Shown one piece after another: positions 60,001 through 64,000 of a stretch of 64,000 nucleotides of DNA (positions are counted from its first letter, which is position 1; the number at the start of each line of letters is the position of its first letter). A program made the position numbers and the translations under genes. The notes below the pieces were generated by a model. That model was not told where the DNA came from. It did no database searches and worked only from the letters and a program-made list of their open reading frames with translations. Where the stretch lies: contig NW_024589899.1 of assembly GCF_018446385.1 (NCBI RefSeq), positions 235,106-299,105 of the forward strand, given 5' to 3'. This stretch comes from Zingiber officinale. Taxonomy: Eukaryota; Streptophyta; Magnoliopsida; Zingiberales; Zingiberaceae.

Positions 60001-63000
60001 AAATATCCAATCCCCAACATAGATGAATTACATGGTGCCATCGTTTTTTCTAAGATCGACTTGTGTTCTGGCTATCATCATATGCGAATGCACGATATAT
60101 TCAAAACTACATTCTAGACTCATTCGGGGCACTACAAGTTTATTGCCATGCCCTTTGGTCTTATGAATGCTCCGTCTACATTTCAAGACGCAATGAATGA
60201 GCTATTTTGGCCGTATTTACATAAGTTTATCTTGGTTTTCTTCGACGACATCTTAGTGTATAGTGTTGATACCGAACAACACCAGCAACATCTGTCCATC
60301 GATTTCCAGCTCTTGTGGGCACAACAATTCTTTTTATGCTAAAAAGTCCAAATGCCCATTTCATCAACCTCAACTATCCTTCTTAGGCCATACTATCTCA
60401 TGCAAGGGTGTAGAGATGCATTCGGATAAACTACAGGCTATCAATCATTGGCCTCTACCAAATTCTATGAAGGAGCTACGCGGCTTTCTTGGCCTCACAG
60501 ACTATTACCCGCGATTCATCAAGAACTATGGTCTAATTGCCAAACCTTTAACTGATCTCACGAAGAAGAATAACTTCAAATGGCATTCAGCAGCTACTGC
60601 AACATTTCAAACACTGAAACATGCCCTTACATCTGCTCCAGTTCTTCATCTTCCTGATTTAATGCAGCATTTACTATTGAATGTGATACATCATCAGAAT
60701 GCATAGGGGTCATTCTTTCCCAACATGGACATCCTATTTCTTATTGCAAAGATTTATCTTTTTCAAATAGACTCAAATCTACTTACGACCGTGAGTTATT
60801 GGCATTACAAAATGGAAGCATTATTTGTTGGGTCGACATTTCTTTGTCACTTGTGATCATTGTAGTCTCAAGTTTTTGCTCAACCAATGTCTTACAGCAA
60901 ACAAACAACGGCAATTTCTCTTAAAATTGTTGCTATTTGATTTCTCTATCATTTACAAAAAAAGGTGCCAAAAATACACGAGCATATGCTTTATCGCGCC
61001 TACCTCAACATACTGACTTCTTATCAATGGTCATTCCTTTCCCTTTGGATTTTCTGGAGCTACAGCAAGCATTATTACAGCATCTTATACACATTCCCTA
61101 ATAACATATATTTCCTCTGATACAAAGACACATCTAAATTTTTTTGTCATTGATCACTTACTCTACTACAAAAACAAACTTGTCATCCTTGAGCAGTCTT
61201 CACTATGGCAAAAATTATTGGTTGAATCTCATGACACTTTCACTGTCGGTCATGGAGGCTATCTCAAGACTCTGCATCGCTTATCACAAAGTTTTTACCG
61301 GCCACGCATGAAGTATGATGTTAAAGCTTGGATTCAAAATTGTTTAGTTTGCCAATAGTCTAAATATCAAGCTTTAGCTCCCGTAGGTTTGCTACAACCA
61401 CTACCCATACTTGATCAAATTTGGGAGGATATTTCTTTAGAGTTCATTACTAATCTGCCGAAGTCAATGAGTTATGATACTATTCTGGCTGTAGTTGATA
61501 GATTGAGCAAATATGGCCATTTTGATTCACTATCTCACCCCTTTACTGCCAAATCTGTTGCTCACCTATTCAGCAAGGAAATTGTTCGTCTGGGATTCCT
61601 AAGTCTCTTGTGTTTAATAGAGATGTGATATTCCTCAGTGCTTTTTGGCAAGAACTATTCAAGCTCAGTCACACTCAACTCCATATGAGTTCTGCTTACC
61701 ATTCGTAAACTGACGGGCAAACTGAAATTGTGAACCGCTTCCTTGAAACTTATCTACGCTGTTTTTCTCATAAACAACCTAATTCTTGGTCCAAGTTTTT
61801 ATCTTGGGCAGAATATTCATATAATACTGGATTCCATAGTTCATCCGACACTTTTCCTTTTTGCATTGTTTACGGCAGAGATCCTCCGCATCTGCAATCT
61901 TACATTCATGGTGCACTAATATTGCTGATCTTGAAGACTCGTTAATTACACGGGATGTTATGCTACGCACATTGAAGGACACTCTTCTCAAAGCTCAGTC
62001 TCGTATGAGGTCACATGCAAATTCCAAACGACGTGATCTCCAATTTCAAGTAGGTGATTTGATTTTCTTATGTCTCCAACCTTATAGACAACATTCCTTA
62101 GCCAAGCGCAGGAATGAAAAGTTGTCACCACGATTCTTTGGGCCGTATACTATGACAAAAAAAAGTTGGACCAGTTGCATATGAGCGTGCTCTTCCACAT
62201 TCTTCCAAAGTGCATCCAGTTTTCCATGTTTCTCTCCTAAGCTGCACTTATGGACAACATAGCACTTCACACACACCATCGCTTCCTATCAATTCCGAAT
62301 GGGAGATGTTAATGACACCTGCCACTATACTAAATCATCGCTAGATCAATGAAGGCGAGTGCCCCTCTGTGGAACTCTTAATCTAATGGCTCGATAGACC
62401 TCTTGAAGAAGCTAGTTGGGAGAATTATGATTTGCTCGCTGCACAATTTCCCTCATTTCGCCTTGAGGACAAGGCTTCTTTCGAAGGAGAGGGTATTGAT
62501 ACGATCTCCATGCCACATCATCAGCCCATGGTGTCACATAAGAACATCATTTATACATATTCTAGAAGAGCCAAAAAAGCACAACAGTTGTAAATATTAT
62601 GCTTTTTCTCGGATATTCCAGTTCAAATACCCATGAATTTTTTGTTTGCTTACCGGCTTCATATAATTCATAAAACACTAGCTTTCTCGAAGCCTCTTGC
62701 TCATAAGTCATATCTCTCATCAAAAGATGCTATTCTATAATGTCTTTTTAACAAATCTCCCGCTAACCCGAGCGAATATACCAATATCTGTGAAGTTGGT
62801 TGTAACTTCCATTGATAACTATCACCTATTTATATATATATATAGAACTTAGGACTAATAAAGAGGTTGTCTCTAAGAAATTGCCATTTGTTTCCGTAAT
62901 AAGAGGATTGTCCACTCCATAAGGGCAAATGTATTGTAAGAATTCTACATGATATCAGTGAGATATATATTTGTTTTCCTTAAAATAAATTGTATCTAAC

Positions 63001-63790
63001 ACAAACAAAAGCAAGAGTTATATGTTGAAACAAAAGAAAATGTTCACTTACAGTGAAACCAACCCTTGCTGATGGAGATAGAGACTTTGGATAATCTTGC
63101 ATCATGCACTCCAATCGAGTTGATGATTTGAAGGCAGTTTTTGTGGAATCCTTGTATCTGATAAACAAACAAGTTACAAGTAATCATCACATAATTTCTT
63201 CTTTTTCCCCTTTTCTGAGTGTATCTAACACGAATCAATAATCAATATCCTATTACAAGAAAATCAAATATCACACTGTATATGTATTTTGAGTATTAGG
63301 TAGATTGATTTTACAATACAGTAAATTCAAAACTTAAATTGTGGGGAAAAGTTATAAACTAAGATTTTAAGATAACTAGAACTAAAATGGAATATATGAA
63401 ATATAATATAAATAAAGTAGTTGGCACACATAACTAAGCCAAATTCAACTAGAATTAAGTCAATAATGTAAATATTGCGCTAATATGTAGCCAGCACTAG
63501 GCACATTGCAATTCTTCCTTCATTCCATTAGAAGATATAAGTTTATATTTTCAATAAATAAGAGCATCACATCAAAAGATACAAGATCTAAGACTGAATA
63601 ACAAGTATGAATATGGATCCAATTTTTTATACAAAGCTTCTCTGATCAATCAAATGATGGAAGCCAATATTTCATTCTTTCTGTAGTAATTCACAAGGGA
63701 ACAAAGAATTTACTTTGGATTAACGAACTCTGAAATAGCACCTCTTGTTTTGTTAAGTTCCTCTACGTATGGCTCAAGTTCCAGAATAAG
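53984..63790 (-). CDS. USP: UDP-sugar pyrophosphorylase, C-terminal exons (partial; 5' end beyond the window)
   Basis: Six exons in minus order: 63790-63714, 63157-63052, 56476-56417, 55032-54952, 54462-54232 and 54124-53984 (stop at 53986-53984). All sites are GT-AG and phases fit. Recognisable segments in order are [70 protein letters not shown], the [16 protein letters not shown] segment, and the [17 protein letters not shown] end. USP makes UDP-glucose, UDP-galactose, UDP-glucuronate and related sugars from sugar-1-phosphates and UTP, in the cytosol, feeding wall polysaccharide synthesis. About the last 200 residues are present; the catalytic N-terminal half is off the right edge. The intron 56477-63051 (6.6 kb) carries an antisense retrotransposon. 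Confidence 0.92.
57740..58067 (+). repeat. 5' LTR of Reina-like element
   Basis: 328 bp. Compared with the 3' LTR, about 204 bases of the middle are replaced by ~24 bases (57834-57857, TTGCATTTCAATGCATAAA region), otherwise highly similar. Confidence 0.9.
58071..58083 (+). other. Primer-binding site (tRNA-Met)
   Basis: TGGTATCAGAGCC, three bases after the 5' LTR, complementary to initiator tRNA-Met. Confidence 0.9.
58364..62490 (+). pseudogene. Decayed gag-pol of the Reina-like chromovirus
   Basis: Pieces in the order gag (58364-58930, [14 protein letters not shown]), zinc knuckle (~59005-59050, [14 protein letters not shown]), protease ([11 protein letters not shown], ~59245), reverse transcriptase ([17 protein letters not shown] and FFDDILVYS, 59860-60280), RNase H ([14 protein letters not shown], ~60838), integrase (61240-61950, including [15 protein letters not shown]) and a chromodomain-like end (62350-62490, [16 protein letters not shown]). 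RT before integrase is the Ty3/gypsy order. Stops and frameshifts are frequent, for example a TAG at 60115-60117 in RT, so no full polyprotein can be made. Confidence 0.9.
62481..62493 (+). other. Polypurine tract of Reina-like element
   Basis: CGAAGGAGAGGG just before the 3' LTR start at 62497. Confidence 0.7.
62497..63001 (+). repeat. 3' LTR of Reina-like element
   Basis: 505 bp, with a central ~204-base stretch (62587-62790) missing from the 5' LTR. Ends TATCTAACA, then the CAAAC target duplication. The USP splice donor lies only 50 bases further on (63051). Confidence 0.9.
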
Positions 63791-64000
63791 CTGCACGAAA
63801 TAATATTAAATGTCACATCTTTAATTTCATGCGTCATTTTAAGAAACAAAACAACTAAAATGACTGAGAATGCCCAAAACACAAATATAATGAAAAGGCA
63901 CAATGCAAATTATGGGAAAAATAGAGTAAATAAATCATTGTTACCATAGAAGTAAGACTTATTGCTGCCCAAATATCAATTATTACCACATGGAATAGAA

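Larger units (their letters stand above)
57740..63001 (+). mobile_element. Reina-like chromovirus (Ty3/gypsy) in a USP intron
   Basis: 5,262 bp, from TGATACGATC to TATCTAACA, flanked by CAAAC at 57735-57739 and 63002-63006 (perfect target duplication). The 5' LTR is 57740-58067 (328 bp) and the 3' LTR 62497-63001 (505 bp). Small size, short LTRs, tRNA-Met primer site and a chromodomain-like end fit the Reina lineage. It is opposite in direction to USP. The polyprotein is broken, so the copy is not autonomous. Confidence 0.9.

Noticed and set aside
1-64000. tRNA and rRNA genes
   Set aside because: No tRNA cloverleaf with A and B boxes and no rRNA segment were found by reading. A tRNAscan run would be needed to exclude them.

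Overview
The window is nuclear DNA from a flowering plant. The host genes have GT-AG introns, plant-only families (fasciclin-like arabinogalactan proteins, XTH, SIAMESE-related, OXS3-like, SBT2 subtilase) and very GC-rich coding exons set in AT-rich intergenic DNA, which points to a monocot. The LTR and tandem-repeat vocabulary resembles what I associate with the ginger order (Zingiberales), but that placement is an impression and was not tested.

Layout. (1) 1-10.1 kb: an LTR retrotransposon on the minus strand arranged as internal-LTR-internal-LTR. It has 1.74-1.76 kb LTRs, a tRNA-Asp type primer site, a gag-like spliceable ORF and no recognisable pol. (2) 10.1-11.3 kb: 66-bp tandem array. 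(3) 12.2-23.2 kb: four secreted or cell-wall genes: a single-domain FLA (+), a 587-aa FLA with a greatly expanded Ser/Ala-rich region (-), a small AG-peptide-like secreted protein (-) and a three-exon XTH (+). A probable copia-type solo LTR lies between the two FLAs. (4) 23.9-32.6 kb: a truncated Tat-lineage Ty3/gypsy element (minus strand) with an antisense plus-strand ORF, a 65-bp array in its 3' region and the C-terminal integrase. A 2.68-kb solo LTR with a perfect 5-bp target duplication splits the array. The block is bounded by a 286/287-bp direct repeat. (5) 33.7-35.1 kb: degraded LTR. (6) 37.06 kb: SMR-type CDK inhibitor. (7) 41.45 kb: OXS3-like gene, two exons. (8) 45-53 kb: SBT2-class subtilase, ten coding exons, with one apparent GC-AG intron. 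(9) 54-64 kb: the C-terminal six exons of UDP-sugar pyrophosphorylase (-), running off the right edge. One of its introns contains a decayed 5.26-kb Reina-like chromovirus with an intact CAAAC target duplication.

Functionally the host genes lean towards cell-wall and apoplast biology: FLAs, an AG-peptide, XTH, a secreted subtilase and nucleotide-sugar supply by USP. The SMR and OXS3-like genes are separate cell-cycle and stress regulators. They are ordinary dispersed plant genes, not an operon. I found no evidence for a wholly new biological system. The most unusual items are the tandem pol-less retroelement with a spliceable gag-like gene, the antisense ORF with its own TATA box in the Tat element, the odd 286/287-bp repeat around that element, and the GC-AG intron in the subtilase.
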